Assembly: GCA_030631125.1 (NCBI GenBank)
Contig: DAOVLS010000016.1
Coordinates: forward strand, 1-16,109
Length of the DNA: 16,109 nt
Direction: 5' to 3'
Origin: Planctomycetales bacterium
GTDB lineage: Bacteria > Planctomycetota > Phycisphaerae > SM23-33
In this document: positions 5,285 through 12,901 of the stretch, piece after piece
How the letters are laid out: each line of letters begins with the position of its first letter
Position numbering within the stretch: position 1 is the stretch's first letter
The notes under the pieces: model-generated
Told to the model about the DNA's origin: nothing
The model's input: only the letters and a program-made list of their open reading frames with translations
The model's database searches: none
Position numbers and translations under genes: made by a program

Positions 5285-6853
5285 ATGGCTTATCCCACAC
5301 GAACGCTTCGTGAACTGTCGCGGGTGATTTTTTCCCGGCTTGTCGGGATCATTCTGATCCTGGTGGTTGTTGTGGCAGGCGTGCTGACGGCGACCTTCCT
5401 GGGTCCCTGGCAGTATCGCTCCAAGGCGCTGCTACTGGCCGATCCGGCGAATGTAACGGTCTCGCCGCTGGAAACGCCGACAGGCATAAGGGACAGATTG
5501 AGTTTGTTCATTCTCAAACAGCGGGAATTGATCGCCACCGAATACGTTCAGGCGTCGGCCCTGATGAAACTCGACAACATAGCGTCGACGTCGTCCGACG
5601 ACAAACTGAAGGACCTGAAAGGATACCAATGGTACGACGATGAACAGGTCGCAAAGTTCGCAGCCCAAAACTTCGACCGCCTCGCCGACCTGCAGAAGCG
5701 CATCAAGGTAAAGACACCCGGCGGCGTGGACGTTACGCAAACTTTCACCGTTACAGTCGATTGGCCCGAAGAGAGGTCCCTGCCTCTGGAGAACGGCGAG
5801 CCGGACCACAAGACACTGGCGACAAAACGCGCCAGGCAGTTCGCCGCCCGCCTCATCGAGGCATACCAGTTCCGACGGACTTATCTGGAGGTCCAACAGG
5901 CCAGGGAAAGTTCGATGGTCCTGATGGAAAAGGCCACTGCCTCGGCAAGGGCAAACCTGGAAGCGTCTCATAAGAGGCTGGAAGAATATATCGCCGCCGA
6001 GATCAAGGGCGACATCCTGCTGGTGCAGAGCATGCTCGAAGGTGTCGGCGAGATGGGCGTGTATAGCCTGAGGACCAAGTTCCAGGGCGAGATGAACACG
6101 ATTGACGCCCGCCAGGCTGAACTTGACGCCCTGGGCGCGCAGATCGACAGCGCGCTTGCCAAAAGCGCCGATGAGCAAGTGGTGGTGCCGAAAGTGCTGT
6201 TCATAGACAACCTGGCGCTTGCTAAGATTATCGGCGCGATTGCGGACTTGAGGATCAATCTCAATAAACTCAAACCGCGATTCACGGAGCAATACAAGGA
6301 AGTTACGGAACTGCAGGCCGAACTGGTCGCTAACCTTGGCGACCTCAGGACCGAACTTTCCAGGCAGAAAAAAATGCTTGACCAGGAGAGCGCCACTCTT
6401 CAGGGGCGGCGCGCCGCCCTGGCGAAAATTGTAGATAAAGACAAGGCCGAAATCGCCGTTCTGTCCGCTAAGGCGGCCAAATACAACCGGTTGAATATGG
6501 ACGCCGACGACGCACAGAGGATACTCAGCAAACGTCTGGAAGGGCGCCTCGACGCCGAGAGCGCCGAAGCGGCGGCCGAGTTGCCGATTCGCGTACTCGT
6601 CGCCGACGGTCCGTCGCTGCCGGACGTATCAAAACCGCACCGCCCCATCCTGTGGGTCAACGTGCTTATCAGCATCTTCGCCGGAATTGTCCTGGCATTG
6701 GTCTATGCCTTCCTGGCCGACCACTTCGACCACACGGTCAAGGGCATCGACGACGTTGAGCGCCACATTGAAACCGGTGTGCTGGCATCGGTGCCCAGAT
6801 TCGGGCACGGTATAATCCGCACCAATAGAGGTATACAACATGGCCCAGACTAA
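5285..6853 (+). CDS. Polysaccharide co-polymerase / chain-length determinant (Wzz/Wzc N-terminal type)
   Basis: This inner-membrane protein regulates chain length and bridges polymerisation to the OPX channel. The 522 residues show a first membrane helix (about 17-38), a Wzz-like periplasmic domain beginning YRSKALLLADP, a long Ala/Glu/Lys-rich coiled coil (about 190-430) and a second membrane helix (about 457-480). The tail, DDVERHIETGVLASVPRF, is what precedes the kinase domain in fused Wzc/CapAB-type proteins. Here no kinase domain follows; it is encoded by the next gene, whose ATG overlaps this one by 14 bp, so this is a split pair. GAGGTG (5275-5280) precedes the ATG at 5 nt spacing. The family assignment is firm. 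Confidence 0.9.
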   Translation: MAYPTRTLRELSRVIFSRLVGIILILVVVVAGVLTATFLGPWQYRSKALLLADPANVTVSPLETPTGIRDRLSLFILKQRELIATEYVQASALMKLDNIASTSSDDKLKDLKGYQWYDDEQVAKFAAQNFDRLADLQKRIKVKTPGGVDVTQTFTVTVDWPEERSLPLENGEPDHKTLATKRARQFAARLIEAYQFRRTYLEVQQARESSMVLMEKATASARANLEASHKRLEEYIAAEIKGDILLVQSMLEGVGEMGVYSLRTKFQGEMNTIDARQAELDALGAQIDSALAKSADEQVVVPKVLFIDNLALAKIIGAIADLRINLNKLKPRFTEQYKEVTELQAELVANLGDLRTELSRQKKMLDQESATLQGRRAALAKIVDKDKAEIAVLSAKAAKYNRLNMDADDAQRILSKRLEGRLDAESAEAAAELPIRVLVADGPSLPDVSKPHRPILWVNVLISIFAGIVLALVYAFLADHFDHTVKGIDDVERHIETGVLASVPRFGHGIIRTNRGIQHGPD

Positions 6854-7538
6854 ATTAGCCACTGCTAAACTGGCGCCTCAGGCCGAGGATATCTTCAGAG
6901 GTCTGTGGACATCGCTGTTTTACGCCCCCCAGACGCCGCCGAAGTCCGTGCTGGTCTGCTCGTCCAATCCGGGCGAGGGCGCCACGACCATAGCCTGCGG
7001 TTTGGCGATGGCCGGAAGCAACAATTCCGGCGGAGGCGAAACAGAGACCTCCGATACGGCGCCTTCAGCCGGTAAAGTTGTGCTGGTGGATTTTAATCTT
7101 CGCAGCCCCGCTGTAAGCGACGTGTTGAATGTCGCCAACGGGCTGGGTGTCTCAAACGTCCTGGTGGGTCAGAAGGACCTCGGCGAGGCCCTTCAGCACA
7201 TCGGTCCTGGACAACTGGACGTCCTTACCGCCGGAAGCGAGTGCGGAGAGGTTCTGAAAATCCTTCGCACCGACCGCGTCAAAGGCGTCCTGGAGGAATT
7301 ACAGCGCCGTTACGATTATGTCATCGTCGATGCAGCGCCGGTAAATCAATATCCCGACGCCCAGGTCCTGGCCGAGGTTGTTGAGTCCGTCGCGCTGGTC
7401 GCCCGTTGCCAGCAGACGCCTCGCGAGGCGCTTCTCCAGGCCAAGAAGAGGCTTCAGGCCGGCGGAGGAAAAGTTGCCGGTGTCGTCCTGAACATGCGGA
7501 CCTATCCCATCCCCAGGTTCGTCTATCGGCGCGTCTGA
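6840..7538 (+). CDS. BY-kinase-like (CpsD/CapB/MinD-type) ATPase lacking the Walker A lysine
   Basis: The 232-residue cytoplasmic P-loop protein is the partner of the co-polymerase. The Walker A region at 41-52 reads SSNPGEGATTIA: the family normally has GK[ST], but position 48 is alanine (codon 6981-6983). Walker A' is VLVDFNLRSP (81-90, D84) and Walker B is YVIVDAAP (160-167, D164), where TPP is usual. A Ser/Gly/Glu-rich insert lies at 60-77. The C-terminus ends PIPRFVYRRV without the tyrosine cluster that active BY-kinases autophosphorylate. It may therefore be a pseudokinase or a nucleotide-binding regulator. AGAGGT (6827-6832) precedes the ATG, which lies inside the previous gene. Membership of the superfamily is certain; loss of kinase activity is inferred. 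Confidence 0.85.
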   Translation: MAQTKLATAKLAPQAEDIFRGLWTSLFYAPQTPPKSVLVCSSNPGEGATTIACGLAMAGSNNSGGGETETSDTAPSAGKVVLVDFNLRSPAVSDVLNVANGLGVSNVLVGQKDLGEALQHIGPGQLDVLTAGSECGEVLKILRTDRVKGVLEELQRRYDYVIVDAAPVNQYPDAQVLAEVVESVALVARCQQTPREALLQAKKRLQAGGGKVAGVVLNMRTYPIPRFVYRRV

Positions 7539-7566
7539 CCAGCGACCGGCAGCGTGAGAGACTGGA

Positions 7567-9204
7567 ATGATTGAGTTGACCCGGCGAAAGACGGAACCTT
7601 TTACACCGGGGCTTCTGTCGCGAAACGTCTCGCCCGGAGGCCTCTTGTGGATCGTACTGGCGCTGGTGCTGGCGGCGGTTGCGGTTGCCATTGTCTATCC
7701 TGCCTCAATGCCGTGGTCTTTGCTCGCTCTGGCTGGAGGGGCATTGCTGCTGTACTGGTCTGTAAAGTGGGAGATAACGCTCTGGGCGTGGGTATGGGTT
7801 CTTTCCTACGGGCTGCTTGACTGGCCCGAGTGGCGGTTGGAATTACCGGGCTTTTTCAATATGACTGCGCCGCGGTTTATTTTCCTTGCCTCGCTGCTGG
7901 CGTTTGTCCTGCACTTCATGCTCCGCAAGGGGCGCCTCCGATATGACCTCGCGGTGCTGTGGGTCATGCTGGCGTTTCTGGTTTATTGCGCCGTCAGCGC
8001 CACGGTAACAGGCTGGGTCGCCGAAAGCATGGCCCCGCCGGCAAGAGGCGCTCCATACTTCCGATTCCTCGGTCCCATACTCTTTCCGTTCATCATATTC
8101 TTCTGCGTCTATAACTGCACGCGGGACCAGAAGCAGATTCGCAGGATATTGATTTTATTGAGCATCTACGGTTGGTACGCCCTGTACACCGGTTATCTTC
8201 AATATGCCGCCATCAGGGGCTTTGAGGGTGCCCGTTCACTGATCTGGCCTGCTTATATCAACAATCCCGAGTTGCCTTTCGGGCATCATTTTGACCGTGC
8301 TCGCGGCGCCTTTAATGCTTCGAATCCCCAGGCCAATCTTCTCCTGCTTCTGTTCTATGCCGACCTGTTTCTCATTCGCCGGATTCGCGGGCCTTATCGA
8401 GTTGCGCTTATCATCCAGGCGATTCTCATCCCCCCTGCGATTTTCTTCACGGGTTTGCGTGCTGCATACCTCAGTTTCGCTCTCTGCGGGATCATCTGGT
8501 GCCTGTGGGGGTGCAAGGGTCGGCTCGGAAAGACCAAACTGGCGATGGCCTCTTTGGTCTTAGCGCTGGCTGTGGCGATGTTCTGGGGGAATATAACTCG
8601 CAGAGGACGTGCGCCTGCCAGGGGCGGTACGCATGCCAGGATAGAGCACCTGCGAACGGAGCGGGCCACAGGCGGCATTGCACAGGCCGGGCCTATTATC
8701 ACACGAATGGTCCTGTTGGCGAGGACCTGGGAGATGGTCGAACGCCACCCGTTGACGGGCGTCGGGTTCGGACATTTCGCCGAAGCCGACGAGATGATTG
8801 AGCGTGATCCGACCTCGCTCAGCGCCCGTTCGGGCGCTGTTACGCCCATTTCCACACCGGCCAATCTGTTTGCGGTAATGGCCGCCGAAACCGGCGTCAT
8901 AGGCTTGGCGTTTCTGGTGGCCTTGTTCATTCTGATATATCGCCAGTCGCTTCACCTTTACAGAAGGCTCCCGCCGGGGCAGGATGCTCTGCTGTCGCGG
9001 GATTTCGTCGTCCTTTTCTGGGTTGCGATGATGGTGTATCTGGTCGATGCGACCTTCGTGGACATATTATGGGACGTCCCATCCAACGGCCTGTTCTGGG
9101 CCTTCGCCGGTCTGATGGTCGGGTATAACCGCCTGATGGAGTTACGTCAGTCCGACCAGGCGGAGATTTCTGTCGCCACCTTGGCTGCCGAATACCGGGA
9201 GTAA
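7567..9204 (+). CDS. O-antigen ligase / Wzy-type polymerase family membrane protein
   Basis: This inner-membrane protein of 545 residues has at least ten hydrophobic segments (for example about 26-45, 50-68, 98-120, 127-150, 164-186, 192-215, 280-316, 326-343, 436-465 and 480-500). A large periplasmic loop before the last helices carries WEMVERHPLTGVGFGHFAE (about 392-410), a hallmark of the Wzy_C/O-antigen ligase family, and the helix after it begins LFAVMAAETGVIG. In a Wzx/Wzy cluster it most likely polymerises the repeat units; a ligase role cannot be excluded by sequence. ATG 7567 has GAGAG (7556-7560) 6 nt upstream and follows the ATPase gene by 28 bp. Confidence 0.85.
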   Translation: MIELTRRKTEPFTPGLLSRNVSPGGLLWIVLALVLAAVAVAIVYPASMPWSLLALAGGALLLYWSVKWEITLWAWVWVLSYGLLDWPEWRLELPGFFNMTAPRFIFLASLLAFVLHFMLRKGRLRYDLAVLWVMLAFLVYCAVSATVTGWVAESMAPPARGAPYFRFLGPILFPFIIFFCVYNCTRDQKQIRRILILLSIYGWYALYTGYLQYAAIRGFEGARSLIWPAYINNPELPFGHHFDRARGAFNASNPQANLLLLLFYADLFLIRRIRGPYRVALIIQAILIPPAIFFTGLRAAYLSFALCGIIWCLWGCKGRLGKTKLAMASLVLALAVAMFWGNITRRGRAPARGGTHARIEHLRTERATGGIAQAGPIITRMVLLARTWEMVERHPLTGVGFGHFAEADEMIERDPTSLSARSGAVTPISTPANLFAVMAAETGVIGLAFLVALFILIYRQSLHLYRRLPPGQDALLSRDFVVLFWVAMMVYLVDATFVDILWDVPSNGLFWAFAGLMVGYNRLMELRQSDQAEISVATLAAEYRE

Positions 9205-9207
9205 AAC

Positions 9208-10845
9208 GTGGCCGTCTTGTCGCGACTTCTGAAGGCCGGCTCGATGACAGAGTCGCTGAGCGTGTATGTGCCGGCCACTATATTCCAGAGGTTCCTGGGT
9301 CTGGGACGTATGCTGCTGTTTGTCTATCTGCTGAAGGAGACGGGATACGGGCTTTGGGGGCTTGGCGTAGTAATTTTCACCATGGCCTCGTCGCTGGTAA
9401 CTCTTGGTAGTCACCACGGGCTGGTGCGATACGTCAGTTTCTATGAGGCCCGCGGGCAACTTCAGGCATTTTACCGTCGGATACGGCTGCTCATCCTCGG
9501 TTTCGCCGTCGTGCTTACGGGCGCCGCCCTGGTCGGTAGCGATATACTGGTGGACCTGACGCGGTCGAAGGTTTCGCAGGTTGGTTATCACCATCAACTC
9601 CACCTCTGCTGGGCTGCCCTTGCCAACGCCGGGCTGCTGGGGTTGTACCATAATATGCTCGGTTTCCTGGTCGGTATGAGGCGCTATCGGGCCGTTTCGG
9701 TCCTTGAAGTTGCCTTTGCTGTGTGCTTTACCGCCCTTGGCGTCGGCGTGTTGTTTATTGCGGATGATCCCATGGGGTTGATGATCGCGCACTTCATTTC
9801 GGTGGCGGTGGTCTTTGTCGCCGGGATGTTCCTGTTGCAATTGGCGGTGAAATCGCCCCCGGTAATCGTCGCGCCGGACAAACCGTCAGCCCGTCCTGAA
9901 GAGACGCTGATTCCCGAACCGGACAGCGACGCGGTCGGGCTTGATACTGCCATGCCGCTTCCTGCCCGTCAGGTCCGAGCCGGCGAACCGGCCGGTCTGG
10001 ACGGCTGCTTTGCCCGCGTGCTCCGCTTCGGGTTCGTGGCCACGATAGCCGGTTTCCTCTGGCAGGGGGCGGGATACGTCAGTTTCCTGCGAACTTCGCG
10101 AAAGTACGGCGAAGCCGAGGCGGGAGTATTCTTCGCCTTCCTGCCGGTCGGTCAGTCGCTGATGGCCCTTGCCAATGCCGCCCGCGCGGTGATATTCGCG
10201 CACGTGGCGAGGCACTGGGAGAGCGGCGAACGCCGCCTGGCCGTCTCGCTGCTGGAGACGACATACAAGGCGCTGGTGCTGGGAACGATGACGCTGGCGG
10301 TGGTGCTTTACGTTACCTCGCAGTGGTGGGTAAAGGTTTTACCCAGCGGCTTCCACGATGGACTTTGTCTTCTCGGCGGTCTGTTGCTGTTCTTCCAGGC
10401 GAGCATCCACCTGGCGCTTTTGAACACCTTGGCCAGGCTTCACGAAAGACCTGTCGTCGTTGTGATCGGTCCGCTGTGGAGCGTGGCGATAATTGTACCT
10501 TTGTCGTTATGGTGGATAGAGCGATGCGGACCGGCCGGAGCCGCATTGGCGGCGGGGGTCGGTATGTACGCCGGAATGATGGCGGTTTCGCTGGTGTATT
10601 TCCTTATCGTTCGCGCCAGGTTCCGACCAAGCACATACTTCCTCCTGGCTGTTCCCGCTCTGTTGCTCATACCGATGAGGATGCTATGGCTTATCGGGCT
10701 TATATGGATAGCAGTTTTGATAGTGACGATATCTACTACATGGCTTCTGGATGCTCGACAAAAACAGATATTGAGTTCCTCAGGACGACGGATACTCAAG
10801 CGATTCAGACCGGCGGGAACACGCGGGGGAGCCACGAGTGCATGA
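9208..10845 (+). CDS. Wzx-type lipid-linked oligosaccharide flippase
   Basis: The 545-residue polytopic protein belongs to the MOP/MVF flippase group. It would move undecaprenyl-diphosphate-linked repeat units across the inner membrane. Helical pairs begin with IFQRFLGLGRMLLFVYLLKE (about 25-44), which together with the YGLWGLG that follows is typical of the family. Some 12-14 helices continue to residue 520. Residues about 213-266 form a polar, Pro/Glu/Asp-rich loop between the two halves, longer than I would expect. The start is GTG 9208, supported by GGGAG (9197-9201) at 6 nt spacing and by lying 3 nt after the previous stop. Its stop overlaps the ATG of the next gene (ATGA), indicating coupling. 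Confidence 0.85.
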   Translation: MAVLSRLLKAGSMTESLSVYVPATIFQRFLGLGRMLLFVYLLKETGYGLWGLGVVIFTMASSLVTLGSHHGLVRYVSFYEARGQLQAFYRRIRLLILGFAVVLTGAALVGSDILVDLTRSKVSQVGYHHQLHLCWAALANAGLLGLYHNMLGFLVGMRRYRAVSVLEVAFAVCFTALGVGVLFIADDPMGLMIAHFISVAVVFVAGMFLLQLAVKSPPVIVAPDKPSARPEETLIPEPDSDAVGLDTAMPLPARQVRAGEPAGLDGCFARVLRFGFVATIAGFLWQGAGYVSFLRTSRKYGEAEAGVFFAFLPVGQSLMALANAARAVIFAHVARHWESGERRLAVSLLETTYKALVLGTMTLAVVLYVTSQWWVKVLPSGFHDGLCLLGGLLLFFQASIHLALLNTLARLHERPVVVVIGPLWSVAIIVPLSLWWIERCGPAGAALAAGVGMYAGMMAVSLVYFLIVRARFRPSTYFLLAVPALLLIPMRMLWLIGLIWIAVLIVTISTTWLLDARQKQILSSSGRRILKRFRPAGTRGGATSA

Positions 10846-11825
10846 GCGAAAGCATTTCCGTTATCCTGCCAACGCATAATCGTCCCGACAGTCTTCGCCG
10901 GTCCGTCCGGTCCGTCCTGTCCCAGACCCGCCTTCCGGTCGAGTTGATAATTGTCAACGACGGCGACGACGAGATACCCGCCGACATTTCCGAGGAGGTG
11001 CGCGGCGCGGGAGTGGAGTTCATTTATCGGCGTCGTGAGCGTCCGTCGCTACCTGCGTCGCGCAACGCCGGCATTGACGCATCGGCCGGCGATATTCTTC
11101 TGCTGCTGGACGACGACGTGGAACTGGGCGTCTCTTTCCTGGCCGACCTTACAGAGATGTACGCGGCGGACACAGCCGGGATGGTCGATGTAATCGGCGC
11201 GGTGGGTACGGACCTGGGCGTGGGAATGGTGCCGAGTAACCGAAAGCCGACGGGCGTGAAGAACCGCGCCTGGAGCACCCGCATGTGGGATGTGCTGATA
11301 TTCCTGACGGCCCACACGCGCTGGCTGCCCCGTCGATGCCTGGCAAGGTCGGTGCGCCTGCCTCCGGCGCTGCGGGGTCGGCTTATACCGGCAAAGTTTC
11401 TGACCGGCGGAAGGTTCAGCCTGCGCCGGCGGGTCGTCGAAGTCGTCAGGTTCAACGAGTCCTTCACCGGCTACGCAGTGGCAGAGGACCGCGATTTCTG
11501 CTACCGCGCCACGCAGCGATTCGCTATGTTCGTCGCGCCGTCGCTGGAGTTGATTCATCACTGCGACCGGATATCCAAACCGGCTTCGTTCGCCTGGGGC
11601 CGAATGATGGCGAAAAATCACATTCGTATCGCCGCCGACGCGCTCGAACCGGGAGCGGGCAAGTGGCTGCTGCTTGGGTGGGATCTGGCCGGGATGATAG
11701 TGGTGCACGCCGCCTACACTATCGTCGGCGACCGCAGATTCCACGCCGGTATGGCGCGCGGGCTTCTGGCGGGCGTAGCCGGCGCTGCTGCGGATTGGAT
11801 ACGAGGTCGGTCATGCGCGTCCTGA
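10842..11825 (+). CDS. Family 2 (GT-A fold) glycosyltransferase
   Basis: The 327-residue enzyme transfers a sugar from a nucleotide-sugar donor to the growing lipid-linked unit at the cytoplasmic face. It starts with SISVILPTHNRPDSL, the GT2 nucleotide-binding strand. The metal-binding DDD is at 90-92 (LLLDDDVEL) and the ED motif near the acceptor site at 215-216 (GYAVAEDRDFCYR). The C-terminal hydrophobic stretch 275-295 may associate with the membrane. ATG 10842 overlaps the flippase stop by 4 bp. The open frame extends upstream to 10323, but that part runs out of frame over the flippase gene and has no family similarity. Sugar and linkage cannot be predicted. Confidence 0.88.
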   Translation: MSESISVILPTHNRPDSLRRSVRSVLSQTRLPVELIIVNDGDDEIPADISEEVRGAGVEFIYRRRERPSLPASRNAGIDASAGDILLLLDDDVELGVSFLADLTEMYAADTAGMVDVIGAVGTDLGVGMVPSNRKPTGVKNRAWSTRMWDVLIFLTAHTRWLPRRCLARSVRLPPALRGRLIPAKFLTGGRFSLRRRVVEVVRFNESFTGYAVAEDRDFCYRATQRFAMFVAPSLELIHHCDRISKPASFAWGRMMAKNHIRIAADALEPGAGKWLLLGWDLAGMIVVHAAYTIVGDRRFHAGMARGLLAGVAGAAADWIRGRSCAS

Positions 11826-12901
11826 TGGTAATGAGCAGGCTGATGGTCGGCGGGGCCGAGATTGTCGCGCTGGAACTGGCGCGGGCGCTGAAGGCGCGAG
11901 GATGGGAGATAACGATAGCGTCCGTTCGCGGCGGCGGGGCGATGCGCGATGCTTTCGTCCACGCCGGTGCGGAAGTTTGCGACGGCGTGGCGGCCAATCG
12001 GTTCGACCCGTTCGCGGCGGTTCGCATTGCCCGAATCATCCGCCGGGAACAAATCGACTCGGTAATCGTCGTCGATGCGCTGCGGAACGGGATGCTTTTT
12101 TCGGCCCTTGGCTCGGTCTTGAGCGGGCGGAAGGTCGCCCGGATTTGCTGGTGCCACGCCTCGCCGGGTCGGCAGGTAAAGGATTTCGTCCGGCAGTTGA
12201 GGATGTACCGCGCCGTCGGGATGCTTGATAAGGTCGTCTGCGTCAGTGAATATCTTCAGGGCGAGTTGGTATCCCGCGGTATGAGCCGGTCGGACGTCTG
12301 CGTCATCCATAACGGCATCAACCCGTCGGGCATCGCCTCGGCGGGGCCCGTTGACCTGGATTTGCCGGAGGGCAAGTGCGTCCTCGTGCAGGTCGCCAAC
12401 GTCCAGCCGTGGAAGGATTATAATACACTGTTGTCGGCAATGTCGCTGTTGGCGAAGCACCGCGGCGACTTCCACCTGGTCCTCGTCGGGCGCGGGACGG
12501 ATTCGCCGGAAATGGTCGGCAGGATCGAACAGGCCGGGCTGGAGGATTTCGTTACGCCGGCGGGCGTACGCTGTGATGTGCCCGGCATCCTCGCCGTTGC
12601 GGACGTCTGCATCCTGTCTACGCACGTGGAGACTTTCGGCGTGGCCGTTCTTGAAGGGATGGCTGCCAGCCTGCCGGTGGTCGCAAGCGACGTGGCGGCA
12701 TTGCGGGAGGTCTTTACGCACGAGGCCGAAGGACTGAAGGTCCGGCCCGGCGATGCCGATGCACTCGCCGAGGCAATCGCCCGCCTGCTGGATGATGAAA
12801 CCCTCCGCCGGCAAATGGGCGCCGCCGGACGAAAACGCGCACAGGAATTCAGCACCGAACGAATGGCCGACGAGTTCGGTCGCCTGCTGGCGGACTCGTA
12901 A
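11813..12901 (+). CDS. Family 4 (GT-B fold) glycosyltransferase
   Basis: The 362-residue retaining glycosyltransferase starts MRVLMVMSRLMVGGAEIVAL, whose GGAE loop is common in GT4 N-terminal domains. The C-terminal domain begins near VLVQVANVQPWKDYNTLL (about 184-201), and the EX7E donor-site motif is ETFGVAVLE, followed by GMAASLPVVASD. The start ATG lies inside the previous gene (13-bp overlap) with GAGGT (11803-11807) at 5 nt spacing. The next gene begins directly after its stop. An open frame reaches upstream to 11285 but overlaps the GT2 gene and is not family-like. Donor sugar unknown. Confidence 0.88.
   Translation: MRVLMVMSRLMVGGAEIVALELARALKARGWEITIASVRGGGAMRDAFVHAGAEVCDGVAANRFDPFAAVRIARIIRREQIDSVIVVDALRNGMLFSALGSVLSGRKVARICWCHASPGRQVKDFVRQLRMYRAVGMLDKVVCVSEYLQGELVSRGMSRSDVCVIHNGINPSGIASAGPVDLDLPEGKCVLVQVANVQPWKDYNTLLSAMSLLAKHRGDFHLVLVGRGTDSPEMVGRIEQAGLEDFVTPAGVRCDVPGILAVADVCILSTHVETFGVAVLEGMAASLPVVASDVAALREVFTHEAEGLKVRPGDADALAEAIARLLDDETLRRQMGAAGRKRAQEFSTERMADEFGRLLADS

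Noticed and set aside
9142..9840. Antisense open frame (232 codons) opposite the flippase
   Set aside because: No start signal and no recognisable domain; a shadow of the coding strand.
10323..10841. Upstream extension of the GT2 frame
   Set aside because: It overlaps the flippase gene out of frame, has no GT2 similarity, and the family N-terminus starts exactly at ATG 10842.
11285..11812. Upstream extension of the first GT4 frame
   Set aside because: It runs over the GT2 coding region; the GT4 family start and a ribosome binding site fit ATG 11813.
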